This document shows positions 37,063-47,787 of a stretch of DNA of 64,000 nt, piece by piece. Position 1 is the first letter of the stretch, and each line of letters starts with the position of its first letter. The DNA comes from Gamsiella multidivaricata (Eukaryota > Mortierellomycota > Mortierellomycetes > Mortierellales > Mortierellaceae). Position numbers and translations under genes: made by a program. A model generated the notes under the pieces. The model was not told the DNA's origin. It was given only the letters and a program-made list of their open reading frames with translations, and searched no databases. Location of the stretch: the NCBI RefSeq assembly GCF_025024155.1, contig NW_026251759.1, positions 219,288 through 283,287 of the forward strand, written 5' to 3'.

Positions 37063-37415
37063 TCACTTTACACTGTCTTTCCCTCTTTTTAGTTCAATAC
37101 TGTTCTTGACTCGCTTCTTCTTGGGCCCTCCTTTGCCGCTGACCTTGTGGGGATCCGGCATGTCATAAATACTATCACTCCCTGCGATTTCATTACCGAG
37201 CCTATTGATTGCCCTCATAGCCAGTTCGGACCCAGCTTCAAATGGGGACATCCGATCATCCGATCATCCAGCGACCGACTCCATATCCGAGAACATGCTA
37301 CCCCGGTTGAGGATCCCTCTCTGCTTGTTTTCCTCAAGCGCTGTCCAGGACTCATGGACCTGACGCTTCTGGCCATCTCTGAGACTCGTGCAAGGAACCT
37401 AGTACGGCTATTCAC
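37063..37415 (-). pseudogene. MULE-type transposase C-terminal remnant
   Basis: The minus strand at 37251-37063 encodes a DMPDPHKVSGKGGPKKKRVK segment followed by NSIEL. This resembles the basic C-terminal region that follows the SWIM finger in Mutator-like transposases. Just upstream, another register reads VHESWTALEENKQRGILNRG, broken from the first by a stop beside a duplicated ggatgatc (near 37255-37272). The plus strand is also open from 37093 to 37560 with a leucine-rich stretch (VFLKRCPGLMDLTLLAIS), so an alternative reading as an F-box/LRR fragment cannot be excluded. The region is a broken fragment either way. Confidence 0.4.
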
Positions 37416-37542
37416 GTTCTACTGCTCCAAGGCTGACTTGGTACAGCTCAGCAGTGGTTTGGATGGGCGCCAAGAGTGCGGTATGGAGTCGGCTTGTTTC
37501 GCAGAGATGGCCCTGCTACATAGACACCAGCAACTGTGGAAG

Positions 37543-37560
37543 TATGTGTTCGCTATGGAG
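37543..37560. repeat. 18-mer insertion-site repeat, copy 1
   Basis: The sequence tatgtgttcgctatggag recurs exactly at 37928-37945 and 44896-44913. The three copies mark a site that has taken at least two insertions. Confidence 0.9.
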
Positions 37561-37927
37561 GGGGAGGGGGGGGGGGGGGGGGGGGGAGGGAGGGGTTATT
37601 AACGAGAACCCTCATAGACATGGGACTTATTAACTATGGTCTGAAGGAGTCCTACAGGTGGGACAGAAAATAAGCAGCGTACTGCCCGCCCCGACTAGCG
37701 CCGCGACGAATCCTTGGTTTCATAACCTACAGCCGCATGAATGGCGTGCCAATGGCTCCTGCTCCCTACGTGGCCTGTTGTGCGCGAAGGTCATCCTTTA
37801 GCCACAGTCCTCTGAAATTTTATAGAAACGGCATCCTCCCAGCCGCTCCATCACGTCCAAACGCTGTTGTCCAAAATAGTACCGCAGCACCCTCTCATCC
37901 GCGGTGTCGTTGATTTCTTTTCCATTT
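37561..37927. mobile_element. 367-bp insertion flanked by 18-bp direct repeats, with a G-run
   Basis: This stretch lies between two exact copies of the 18-mer, as expected for an insertion with an 18-bp target duplication. Its left end starts GGGGA followed by 21 consecutive G and further G-blocks, which could form a G-quadruplex or be a C-rich 3' tail on the minus strand. The remainder has no long open frame and does not match the neighbouring LINE. The family is unknown. Confidence 0.5.
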
Positions 37928-37932
37928 TATGT

Positions 37933-37950
37933 GTTCGCTATGGAGGTATG
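37933..37950. repeat. LINE target-site duplication, left copy
   Basis: gttcgctatggaggtatg matches 44882-44899 exactly. The T-run that follows (37951-37959) is the poly(A) tail of the minus-strand LINE. Confidence 0.9.
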
Positions 37951-38160
37951 TTTTTTTTTATAACAATTTGTCTCTGGAGTCGATTGACCCTGCGGATCTA
38001 TCAGACCTAACTAGCAATGATCTACTACAGTCGTCCTTTTCACCAAAGTAGAGCCGATCCACAGTCGCCAAAAGACAGGTCACATTCCTCGGACCTGCCC
38101 CTAGGACTGTGCAACAATTGCCACGCCTCATCAGTGTGTTAAAAAGCTGAGAACTCCTTG

Positions 38161-39858
38161 TTACAAAAAGGGTATCTTCCCCATCCCCTTCATGGTTCTC
38201 AACCGCCTCCTCCTTTGCAGGCAGTCCAGCAGCGTCCGATCCGCTGCGTCTGGGTCGAGTATGGAGTCAGGGTAGCTCCCGTTTGCATGGTCGGCGAGCA
38301 ACGCACCACACGGACAGTGGTCAGCGTCGCAAATGTATACATTGCCCTCACTCCAGTCTCCTCCAGGGCCCTTGTATGATACGCGTTTCATCTTGGCTGT
38401 AACTCCCCACTCTCTTTCCCGAGCAATGGTCGCGTTGCAGCGTGGTTTCTAGATCATCTCCGTAGCCTGCGTCTCAATAAAGCTGACAAACTTGTGGACG
38501 ACCTGTCGCGCAATCGAAGATGGCGAGGTGAATGGGCTACCCCACTGCTTGATTAGGTTGATGGGTGTGATCCCGCGGTACAAATCGCTAATTCTCCAGG
38601 TTAAATCCGGAGAGCGGTCGATAAAGTCGTCGCCTAGGAGCAGCGACTGAGTCCCACCGATGCAGGACAGTCCTTGGATATGGGTCGATGTCTTGGGACA
38701 AACCCATACGATGGGTTTCGGTGCAGCGGCATGGGCCTTGTTACAGGCAATGTCGTACTCATGCTGCTTCTTGCTTTTCTTGTTGTATGCTGCCGTCTCA
38801 GCTCGGCTCCACTTGTCGATCTGCTGCAGACCATCGTGCCAGATCTGTTTGCAGACATCACCATTGGCGCTGCAAGTCCACAGGTGGTCGTTGTCCTCGT
38901 CTTGGATGTCACAGACGCAGTAGACACGGTCAGAATAGATGTCAGGATGGCGAGCCTTCATGCTGTTCATAGTGGGAAGCATATCATGCAGCTTCTTGAT
39001 GTGGTGCGTTCTCCGACGCGTGTCTGCGGCGTTGCTGTAAAACGTATGTACAGATCGCCTGTCATGAACAAGAGCGAAGGTCGATCGCCATTCGATGTCG
39101 TCAAGGTCTGAAATCGCTCTCTTGACACGACGTTGAGCTGTCCAGGTCTGGCGTCGTCGGATGGTTGTCTGGTGCTTGAGTAGCTGGCGCAGATCGTGTT
39201 CAATGATGTTGTCATGGCAGTATGCAAAAAGACTATTGTCCTGCTGCTCACTCAAATCGACCGACCACGGTGTTGATTCGACGCGAACAGCGCTTGTAGC
39301 CACCATGTCTGCGAGGTTGTTGCCGGTATTAGTGCTGTGCCCACGGACCCAGACCACATCCACTGTTCCAGGCCTATCTCGGACAATCTTGTGTAATGCT
39401 GCCCAGAGTCCTGAGTACGTACTGCGCAGTCGCTTACGAGGCAGAGTGTCCGCACGCGAATGCACCAGCTGCTGGTATTCTTGCACGACGGCTTGGTTGT
39501 CGAGTTCCACAATGATGTTCTGATCTGGTGGGGCAGATAAAATAGCAGCCAAGAGGCCCATGAGTTCTGCTTTGACTGAAGAAGCGTAACCATCTGTTCG
39601 TCCCTGCACCAGCCTGGTCACCGATTGTGATCGATCCACCACGCCGAAGGCCATGGCCACTTCCGCTGTACCTGCATTGAGCATGGAGCCATCAGAAGAG
39701 ATGACTCGTGGCGTTGTGTTATCGACATGAGTCTCTCGAAGTCGTGTAGCAGCGTTAGCCTCCGCGATGGATAAACTGACGGGTCCAATTATTGTCCTGT
39801 CCGACTGCAGCGCTTCCACCTCGTCGTTTAACTGATGCTCGGGCAGCAGAGGGTACAT
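38161..39858 (-). pseudogene. LINE RNase H domain and C-terminal extension
   Basis: Residues typical of RNase H are present: the first Asp in SSDGSMLNAG, Glu in VKAELMGLL, Asp in VELDNQAVV, and the final Asp in TGNNLADM. A region with CVCDIQDEDNDHLWTC follows. The main frame stops with TAG at 38449-38451. The same frame then continues for 96 codons to 38161, including a CDADHCPCG motif. The paralogous LINE at 46-47.8 kb has Trp at the stop position (LWKERC against I-stop-KPRC), so the TAG is a nonsense mutation. Confidence 0.8.
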
Positions 39859-40030
39859 TTGGCAGTACGGTCGCCGTCTTAGCTCTTGTTGCTGTTGGCG
39901 TTGCTATAGGCGTTGAAGGCGACGTTCTTGGCTGTGCTGGTGTCGACACTCTTGTGCATACTGGGCAGTATACTGAGCATGTATTGCTTGCTTTGCACGC
40001 CCGGAGTGGGCGTTGATGTCTTTTAAAAGC

Positions 40031-41302
40031 TTATCTCTGCGACGAGTAGCAGAATCCAAAGCAGCCTGAGACCGTCCACGTAGACCAATAAGGAATGTAT
40101 GGAATTGGGTATTGTTGAGAGCGAGGAGCGGTGAGAAGTCTTGGATGGAGGTACGACTTGCAGTCTCGTATCGCATGTGGCGGGCGCGCGAAGCACGGTG
40201 CAGTTTGTTGATCTGTTGCTGTAGGTCTTCGGTAATAGCGTTGCTCTCGGCAGTGTGTATAGCGTGAGTATCGGATTTTCAGAGCAGACCTGTCATGAAG
40301 CCGAGAGAGTGCAGCATCTCTATCACTGGCGAGCGCCGCGAGCCTAGGGTTGTGCTCCACCCGCTGAGGGAGCAGTAAATTCGCGGGTATACGGTGGGCA
40401 GCAGGCACGGTGGGTGTGCTGGTTGGATCTTGCTCGACGGCCCCCATGTCAGTCGATAATAGTGTGCTTGATTGTGTCGGTGTTTGCGTGAAGAAATTTT
40501 CCGCGGGGTCAATGTCCGTGCGCAGCGCATCGCGCACAGGCTGCTTTCCTTTGTCTTTTTTCACAAACAAACAAACCTCCTAGTCACCTCTGTTACTGTC
40601 ATAGCATGCAGCAATGGCACCAGGAGGTTTATAAAAATTGTTTTCCTCTGCGCCAGCAGCGGTCACTCGGGCCTGGGCTTCTGCACGTCGTCTAGCTCGG
40701 GGGTCAACAAGAGACTCATCCTCGGACTCACTGCTGGGAGTAATAGACAAGTAGGGTCGAGGGATATCATCCGATAGCGCACCAGCAGCTGCATCCTGAC
40801 CAGGTTGCGTTTGCATATTGTCGGAGTCATCAGTGTATTCATCCGAGTCTTCTTCAACACCGGTACAAGGCGTACCGCCGACAGGTGGAACGCAGGCGTG
40901 GCGTCTCAGTGCAACGTACCACTGACGCTGCCGACCTTTGATGTGTAGACGCCGGCGTAGCTCGTCCCAGCTCGCCAGTTCAGTACCATCTGCAGCGGTG
41001 ACATCTCGCAGACGTGACACATTGTCCTTCGCGAGTTGACGGGCGACCTTGTGGTACACCTTTGGTGGCAGAAGGAGGGCCACCAATGGGTTGGACGCAA
41101 TAGCGGCGGATGGTTGACGGAAGGCGACCTGCCGCTTGTGCATAAGGCGACACACATGGCCGAGAAAATTGTGTTTGGAGAACTGGGCTCCAATAGCAGG
41201 GACTTGGCACGGCGGAATCGGCAAGCGGCACTCAGCCTGGTGTGCATCGGATCTAGTGGTCATGACTTGACCCACCAAACCTAGGTCGCTAGATCGTAGC
41301 AA
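40031..41302 (-). pseudogene. LINE linker between reverse transcriptase and RNase H
   Basis: Open frames at 41302-40580 and 40570-40031 cover the region between RT and RNase H. They are mostly polar, with an acidic, Asp/Ser-rich middle (DSDEYTDDSDN) and a basic stretch. Stops and frame changes separate them from each other and from the RNase H frame. No catalytic function is apparent. Confidence 0.5.
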
Positions 41303-41314
41303 AGCAGTGGATAT

Positions 41315-42741
41315 CTACTCTTCCTCTTGCACATCTCCAAGGTGCCGGAGCCCGTAGAGTCGACGATGAAAAAGAATGCTGTTAGGCGTGCCTTTCGGCA
41401 ACCCGACTTTCTGTCGAACCATCCCAGCGTACTGACCGACGATCTTGGTAATTTCTTGATCAGTCAGGATGGTTGTCGTAAGGCGGTACAGAATTCGAGA
41501 GATGAGCACGCTGTTAACAATGAAAATTGCCTATTTATCTGTAATAGCTTTCCTGGCTAGCAGAGAACACATGGACTTGACTTCCTGTTGTACCAGCTGG
41601 CGAGTGTGGGTGCCCTTGCCGTCGGCTGAGAACCAGACTCCGAGCATCCGGGAAGCCGTCGCTGGCGGGAGCGCCTCAATGGTGTCGCCACCAAGCATGA
41701 CGCTGCGGTCCTCGGAGGTGGGGTTAATGACCAAAAGTTCTGTCTTTCTTGGGTTGATCTCGATAGAATTCAGTGAAAAAAAACTCATCACAATATCAAT
41801 GATCTCTTGTAGAAATTCTAGGTTAGGCGCGAGCCAAGTGGTATTGTCGACAAATGCAAGCGCGGCAACTAGGATCTCCGCGTCTGGAAGCGCAGGCTGA
41901 GGGAAAGACAGTTTGTGGTGTCCAGCCAACGCAGCTTTGCGCATGACAGGATACCCAAGCCCGGAGTCCATGACCACCGCCAGCAGTGTTTCATACGAGA
42001 TGCGCCAGAATAGCGGGCATTCGACCCCTCCCTGGTCCAGTCCGCACTGTGGACTATACTCATCCGCGAGCCCAAAGGCCGTCAAGATCTGATTTTTCTT
42101 TTTAGCAGCAATCGTCAGGCAGAGTCGCATGAAGCGGGGCTGTATCTTCAAATGGCACATGCCTCGCTCGAGCATGCCATCGGGGCCACAGGAGACAGAA
42201 TCGAAATAGCGCCGCATATCCTGAATCATCACCCACAGTTCCTTGTTAAATTCTCGCGCGTCCTCCATGACCGAGTTAAGGATGTGAATCGGGTCCTTTG
42301 TCATTGTACCTTTCATTACAGAAAAATTCGGACCACGTAGGACGTTGTGGCGGGCGAAGATGGCAGCAAGACGGTTAACCAGGATCGTGAACAGAATTTT
42401 TCTTGAGTGCTCTAACAACGCTATCGGCCGAACTTCACTGATCTTGCCAGACCATGACGGACTTTTCGGGATGCAGTAGATGGACCATTGAGCCGCACCG
42501 TGGGTAGAGTGCCCTGAGCAATGCAAGCTTGCACGAGGAGCACAAAGACCGAAAGCGCCACTGGTCCAAGGTGCTGTAACAGATCTCCAGTCAGCCCTGA
42601 TATGCCTGGGGCTTTGTTGGTTGGAGCGGATTGAATTGCAGCAGCAACCTCGTCGCGGGATGGAGTGTCCATGAGAGCCTCGTACCAACTCGCATCAATG
42701 TCGCCTCTTGGCTGGTAAGCATCAGCCCATCGCCCCTCCAA
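41315..42741 (-). pseudogene. LINE reverse transcriptase
   Basis: Recognisable RT blocks appear in order: NKAPGISGLTGDLLQHL, EVRPIALLEHSRKIL, QDMRRYFDSVSC, GLDQGGVECPLFWR and ALAFVDNTTWLAP. The last should be F-x-D-D, and here the second Asp is Asn, which abolishes the catalytic metal site. A frameshift near 42490 splits the N-terminal block from the rest. The thumb/connection region continues to about 41315 (ILYRLTTTILTDQEI). Confidence 0.82.
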
Positions 42742-43477
42742 TGGCCTTCAGACGCGTTCAGCATGAAATGTATCGCAGAAATACTGACGAACCGTTGTTT
42801 GATATCCGTCGGATCATCTGTCACATAGAGTCCGTCACCATCGTTCTCCACCACTAGTGATCCAACTGTACACGACCAGAGGATATGTCCAGGATACTGC
42901 GGATGGTTTGTCGTGTGCGCGTCTCGAAATTGATGTCGCGGCGATCGGTGTGGTCGCTGATGATCATCTGTCGATGTGTATCCAAATACTCGCGATGAGC
43001 TAGGCGAGCAGCGTGCCATTTCATCTTTACTGTGTCCAACCAGGCTTCCCACGTGGCTGTATAGTTGTTGGCGTTGGGCATGGGCCAATGCTAAGCGTCG
43101 CACCATTTATACCGTACCATTTGTATATCTCCTTGCGTGTCAGAAGCTTGAGAGTGTCGTGCGTGGCAGGCTGATCGATGGATACCCGACGAACGGAGCG
43201 GATAATATATCCAAGGTCACTGACCTTCGCCTGCAGCCTATCTGCGTCGCGGCGGGGTGGGGGACACCGCTAGTCTTCACACACGGAAGGTATGCATAGG
43301 CGGCCGACATTACGATGGAGTGAAAGCGGTCCCAGACTGGGTCGAGGGCACGGTCGCAAGGAGTGCAGGAGTGGCGAGGGTTGACTCGGGATCACCATTA
43401 AGAATCTCTGTCAGTCCGTACTCTTCTAGCTGTCCATGAAGAGGAAGAAGTTCTTCAACCTGTCTTGAGAACGTGGA

Positions 43478-44300
43478 CTATTGCTCCGCGTTTGCTGCAT
43501 CGAAAAGAATCTTTTTACTCTTGGTACAATGTGCGAATCTGACATGTTGTGGCGTCGGATTAACCAGCTTGTGTAGGTCAAAATTGGCTGCAACCAGAGC
43601 CTGATCGGATCGGATAGGAGCCACTAAATCGTTTGTCTTAACGTCAAGCAGGTAGGAGGTGAGGTCAGACGAAATCCACGCCATATCCAGGCGACTGACG
43701 CCTCGGAACGTAAAGGAGGGCTGCGTCGGATACAGGAGTCGAAAGGTATCCGTGAAGCTGCGTGTGTCAAGCCACGAGAAAAGTGGCAGCTCGGGAACCG
43801 TCGACGTGTAATCGCCAGACCAACGGTCCATAGAAGGGTTGACAACGCCATTAAAATCGCTAATCAGAATTACTCGAGCCCCTTTTGCTCGGAGAGACTC
43901 TACTTGGCTCTTAACCCAGAGAATAATGCGCTTGTGTTCTACGCGCGTTTCGGAAGAGAGTGTGGGGACGTAACAATTGATCACAGCCAGCTGCAGACCT
44001 CGCTTGAAGCCAAACAGAGCCATGATTCCCCTCCCATTGCCGTCGTGAGAGGAAGAGATAAGAAATTAAAACCAGTCATGAGTAATCAAAAGACCAACAC
44101 CTTTGCCGTGGTGATTTGCTGAAGTGTGTTCCCAAATTCCCATTTAGGCGCATTTGTGAGGTTGTGGTAAAAGGCGTCGTTCCTTGGTTTTGGGTACTTT
44201 CGTCTCTTGTACCCCGATGATGTTCAGCCCTTGCTGAACACCAATGTCGCATAGTGAAGAAAAAAATTTGTCGGGCATGCCTCCACGAACGTTAATGGAG
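43478..44300 (-). pseudogene. LINE APE-type endonuclease
   Basis: From about 44300 the minus strand reads SINVRGGMPDKFFSSL and IIGVQETKVP, the conserved Asn and Glu blocks of exonuclease-endonuclease-phosphatase domains. After two frame changes near 44050-44140 the frame 44023-43478 continues with LQLAVINCYVP, ARVILISDFNGVVNPSMDR and SRLDMAWISSDL. The terminal S-D-H motif appears as RSDQALV, with the His replaced. Confidence 0.75.
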
Positions 44301-44465
44301 GCAGCACTGAAAGTGTGGAATGGGTCGTCAAGAAATGCAGGGTCCAGGTGGCCGTGCGATAATCGAGATCAGGTGTATCAATCATTACAAATCCTCTTCG
44401 GTCTGGTCACACTCCGCTGGAAGGAAGCGCTGTAGGGTATCACCCTGGTCTTGGATGCGCTCCCG

Positions 44466-44878
44466 CTAAACTTTGTTGATACCAAGGACCCGGTTTACTT
44501 CAGCAAGGTGGCCGCGTGCAGTATTCTCTGCGCTCTCAACTCGTTCGCTGGCCACCTTCAACTCGCGCTGTAGCTGCGCAATGGCCTGTTCCTTGTCCAT
44601 TTTGGCAGGAGCCATAGATCCACTAGACCCGTCTGATCCACTGAGGGAGCGATGATGGCGTTTGCCGACAGTGATAGCAGACTCAGCAGTTGGAGCCACA
44701 TATGGTGCGAGCCCAACCCGAGCGGCGACGACGGCTGGTGCGTCCTCCATCTCATTGTCCTGGTGAGTGGGCTGAGGATTGGGATTGCGTGTTGTTTCTG
44801 TAGCAATTGAATTACTGTATCGAGCTTTGATTCGAGTCGCCCAATGCGCTGCTGCATGATCTGTCGTCCTTGCTGCAC
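44466..44878 (-). pseudogene. LINE ORF1-like coiled-coil remnant
   Basis: The first part (from 44878) reads as a helical segment, RIGRLESKLDTVIQLLQKQ. A single frame change near 44800 leads into a second helical frame ending at 44466 (IAQLQRELKVASERVESAEN). Together they resemble the coiled-coil portion of an ORF1 protein, with no CCHC knuckle visible. The longer open frame that starts at 45011 begins outside the element and is not its true start. Confidence 0.45.
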
Positions 44879-44881
44879 GGC

Positions 44882-44899
44882 GTTCGCTATGGAGGTATG
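44882..44899. repeat. LINE target-site duplication, right copy
   Basis: Exact copy of 37933-37950. It overlaps the third copy of the 18-mer (44896-44913) by four bases. Confidence 0.9.
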
Positions 44900-44923
44900 T
44901 GTTCGCTATGGAGAAATGAGCTC

Positions 44924-44947
44924 GCCATGACCAGGAGTCGAACCTGG
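44924..44947 (-). other. tRNA-like 3' end (T arm, B box and acceptor strand)
   Basis: On the minus strand CCAGG-TTCGACT-CCTGG forms a perfect T stem-loop containing the RNA polymerase III B-box GGTTCGACTCC. It is followed by TCATGGC, like the 3' acceptor strand of tRNA-His. No matching 5' acceptor strand or clear A box lies within about 100 bases upstream, so this is a tRNA fragment or a tRNA-derived SINE relic and not a complete tRNA gene. It sits about 10 bases from the 18-mer insertion site. Confidence 0.55.
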
Positions 44948-45266
44948 ACGGAGCGAAGAGCCGTGCACGGGTATAAGAATCGACGTGAATTCTTTGGTCT
45001 TCACCAATCACAGTGATTCATGTGTCGAGAGGGTCAACACCATGTCTTCTCGGCTAAGAGGGTTCTGGGTTATGTATTGAAAAATATTCATGCGAAAGGC
45101 CTGGTGCCCCTCGACACGTCTTTGACTTTTTTTTCCATGTGCTATATCTTCTTTTCTTTGTTCTTTTTCTTTGTTCTCTTTTTCTTTTTTCTTTTTTCTT
45201 TTTTTTTTTGGCGCGTTTATTCTTCCACACATCACCACATAACAGCAACATTGACTCTATACAACC

Positions 45267-45945
45267 ATGGGTGCAGCAGTATCGCACGAACATGCAAAAT
45301 TACCCTTCGCTTACACCTATGCCCGCAACGAAGATCACGCCTGTACAGCCTCAACCTCTACCCCCTCATCCTTAACCTCCAGCCGACAGCGACTAGCCCA
45401 TCGCCTCTTGCTTATCAGGAACGCCGACTCGACCTCCGTCACACCTCTGTCAACGCATCGCCCACGCTTGATGGACGAAAGGGTCGACCTAGGATCAATA
45501 CCACCGTACACAGCACTCGGAATCGCACCGTCCACAGCGGCACCCTCATTGATTTCTCACTTGAGCATGGACGATACGGATTCTGATAATGATGAGATCC
45601 TGTCGCTGTGCTCGATCCTAAACCAGGGTCCTGAACTCGAGTTGTAATGGCATGCGATTGGTCAGGAGGACCAGGAAGGATATTACCTCAGCAATAACTT
45701 GAATGTTCCACTACCGCATCTGGCTCAGGAACCAGAGCAGATACCTACCAGGGCACAGACTCTGGACACGAAAGCGGTCTTTGCCACTCTCACTCCGCGA
45801 CCCTGAAATCCATATCGAACCAGATCGCGAATGCGGTCCCGACTAACCTTGAAACCGTTATAGACCCCTATTCACATACAAGGGCGGGCTCGCTGGTGTC
45901 GCCCTCTGTCGCTATCGCTATAGGGATAGACCCATCCTTGGAATT
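45267..45945 (+). pseudogene. 5' part of a decayed gene (probably the LRR gene)
   Basis: Coding-like sequence starts near 45267 and runs through Ser/Thr/Pro-rich residues with an acidic motif (SMDDTDSDNDEILSL) to a stop at 45645. Further coding-like stretches continue in shifted frames, for example TNLETVIDPYSHTRAGS and SPSVAIAIGIDPSLEL up to the LTR boundary at 45946. Internal stops show decay. A long T/C tract (about 45127-45210) precedes it. The link to the LRR region downstream is an inference from order and orientation. Confidence 0.4.
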
Positions 45946-46081
45946 GCGGTAAATTAAGGTCTATACGTACTAAGTAAATAAGGGATCTTTAATAGTACCG
46001 TCCGGTCCCCTTTATACAGGTCGCCGGATGGTCTTTTCTAGGCAACATGATCCTAGTGAAGTATATATCCAATATGGCACA
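45946..46081 (-). mobile_element. Solo LTR, inverted copy of the chromovirus LTR
   Basis: The minus strand runs from TGTGCC to CGCA and aligns with the LTR at 60473-60630, sharing ATAAAGGGGACCGGACGG, CTATTAAAGATCCCT and TTAGTACGTATA. It is about 22 bases shorter owing to an internal deletion. Flanking pentamers (ggaat and gaaac) are not an exact target duplication, so the insertion is old or its ends have changed. Confidence 0.75.
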
Positions 46082-46097
46082 GAAACTACTCGACACC
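46080..46097. repeat. Target-site duplication of truncated LINE, left copy
   Basis: Identical to 47788-47805. Its first two bases are the last bases of the neighbouring LTR, so the LINE landed directly at the LTR edge after the LTR was in place. Confidence 0.88.
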
Positions 46098-47787
46098 TCG
46101 CAACGCCATTATTCATATCGACAATAGAGCAGTGGTCCAACAGTTTGCGGCGTTAGTCAAGAATCGACATACAGCTACTCCGCGACGGCGGTTGAGAGCA
46201 GCATATGCCAACTGGTGGGCCGTGATCTACGAGGCTTACGTGCAGCAGGGCAGCAAAATAAATGTTCAGTGGGTTAAAGGACACAGTGGCGATACTGGAA
46301 ATGAGGCAGCTGACGAATTGGCGGACAAGGCACACGACAGCGGGCGACGGCCATGGCAACTGAACACACAGTATTTCACGAGCATGAAGACACATACGAC
46401 CTTCTGTGGTCAGCCAGCGGAGGACGACATTCGCCAATTGATCAAGCATCAGTCTGCAGCCAGAAACCATCATGCATGGACTTGTCAACAACGAACGAAA
46501 CAATTTATTCAGCAGTGGGAAGAAGTGGAGTGGCGATCCAGCCTTGCTATAATACATGAGAAAAATCCGCTAGGGGGTTTTTTCACCAGCCTTGCGGATT
46601 GCAACCATCGGTCCCACAGGATCAAGAAAATCCATGGTATGCTGCCAACCATGCAGTATATGCACAGGTGGAAACCGAATATGTATACCACTGACAGATG
46701 CCAAGTGTGCCTTACCATGGTGGAGGATACCCAGCACCTCTGGGTCTGCAGAGCCACACAGAACAGACGACAGGAAGAATGGAGAAAGACACTTGATGGG
46801 GTTCTAAGCCTTGGACGCACCTTGGTGGATAAGGCGAGGAAAAAGTGGTTGCGCGACATGGAGGAGGCAATCAAGGATGGTCGAAAATTCACACGCACCG
46901 AACCGAGTTTTACCCCGTGCGAGTTAGACAACCTTTGGTGGAGTCTGCGTGAGGTCCGGGGAGTGGAAATGATGGTGAATACGCGGTATGATGACTGGAT
47001 AAGGCTGCTGGAGGAGCGGCGAGACAGGGACAATGGTGACGAGGACAGAGAGAATGTTCACGAGGAAGAAGGGGAAGGAGAAGGAGTGGGCAGTCAAGGA
47101 AACGTACAGCAGGCAGCACCGCTTACCAGGCTCTGGACAACGACAGACATATATCACGGGCTCGTACCAAAGTCCCTGACAACGGATTGGGCGCTGCTCT
47201 TTAAGACGTCGAAGAGTATCGCGGCTTACCTGGTTGGACGTTTTGTAGAACGAGTTGAGGCTTTTGGCCGAGAGGAGCTATGGAAGGAGCGATGTAGTGC
47301 CACAGTGGCATGGAAAAGTCCGAGGGCATATGCACGAGGATGAAGAAAGCCGGGGTCCAGGTAGGAGGTGAGGCCCAGGGCTTTGTGAGACAACAGCCCC
47401 AAGAGGAGGTTACGACAGCGGCTATGAGGAGAGCGGACGGCCGCTTGGTGGACCATCTCCAGGGAAAGATGGTGTTGAACGAGATGGAGAGAGGAAGGAG
47501 GATAAAATTTATATTGGCCCGTGATCTTGACTAAGAGAGGACCCATCGGACCCGACAGGTTGCGTAGCGGTTTTGGGCCCCGGCTCAAGTATGAGAAACC
47601 ATGCGACTCAGAATGTGCATCATAGGTATTTGTTTCCTCATTTTACATTAGTTTAATGGGGGCCTCCTGATAGCTATCTTTTGGTAACTATCGGCCGGCT
47701 GACAGTCCAAGCCGAGGCTTGGACAATGCAGCCTGTGGCACGCCTGCACGCCTGGGGGGATCTGGCGTCAATAAAAAAAAAAAAAAA
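46098..47787 (+). mobile_element. 5'-truncated LINE with RNase H domain
   Basis: The insertion is bounded by an exact 18-bp duplication, cagaaactactcgacacc, at 46080-46097 and 47788-47805, and ends in a 15-A tail (47773-47787). It starts inside RNase H (IHIDNRAVVQQF) and stays open to 47343, including VQWVKGHSGDTGNEAADELAD and CQVCLTMVEDTQHLWVC. A frameshift near 47310 leads to a second frame ending at 47534. It is homologous to the 38-45 kb LINE but clearly diverged. Truncation from the 5' end is usual for target-primed reverse transcription. Confidence 0.88.

Larger units (their letters stand above)
37951..44881 (-). mobile_element. Tad-like LINE (non-LTR retrotransposon), decayed
   Basis: This 6.93-kb element on the minus strand is bounded by an 18-bp target duplication and ends in a short poly(A) tail at 37951-37959. 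In 5'-to-3' order it contains a broken ORF1-like coiled coil, an APE-type endonuclease, a reverse transcriptase, a long linker, and an RNase H with a C-terminal Cys/His region. This domain set is that of the Tad/L1-like fungal LINEs. Frameshifts in ORF1, the endonuclease and the RT N-terminus, an FVDN box in place of FxDD, and a Trp-to-stop change show it is dead. The 5' end appears truncated, because ORF1 starts abruptly. Confidence 0.88.

Noticed and set aside
44914..45020. Complete tRNA gene
   Set aside because: A good T arm and acceptor strand are visible but no matching 5' acceptor, D arm or anticodon arm could be folded.
45020..45586. 188-codon plus-strand frame with a Phe-rich stretch
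   Set aside because: The Phe run is the T/C tract; only the part after 45267 looks coding and it lies mostly in another frame.
46074..46097. ATG reading MAQKLLDT that appears to continue beyond the LINE as TACADLSIESPP
   Set aside because: The ATG lies inside the LTR, so it is not an original start; only the part after the LTR edge can belong to the broken gene.
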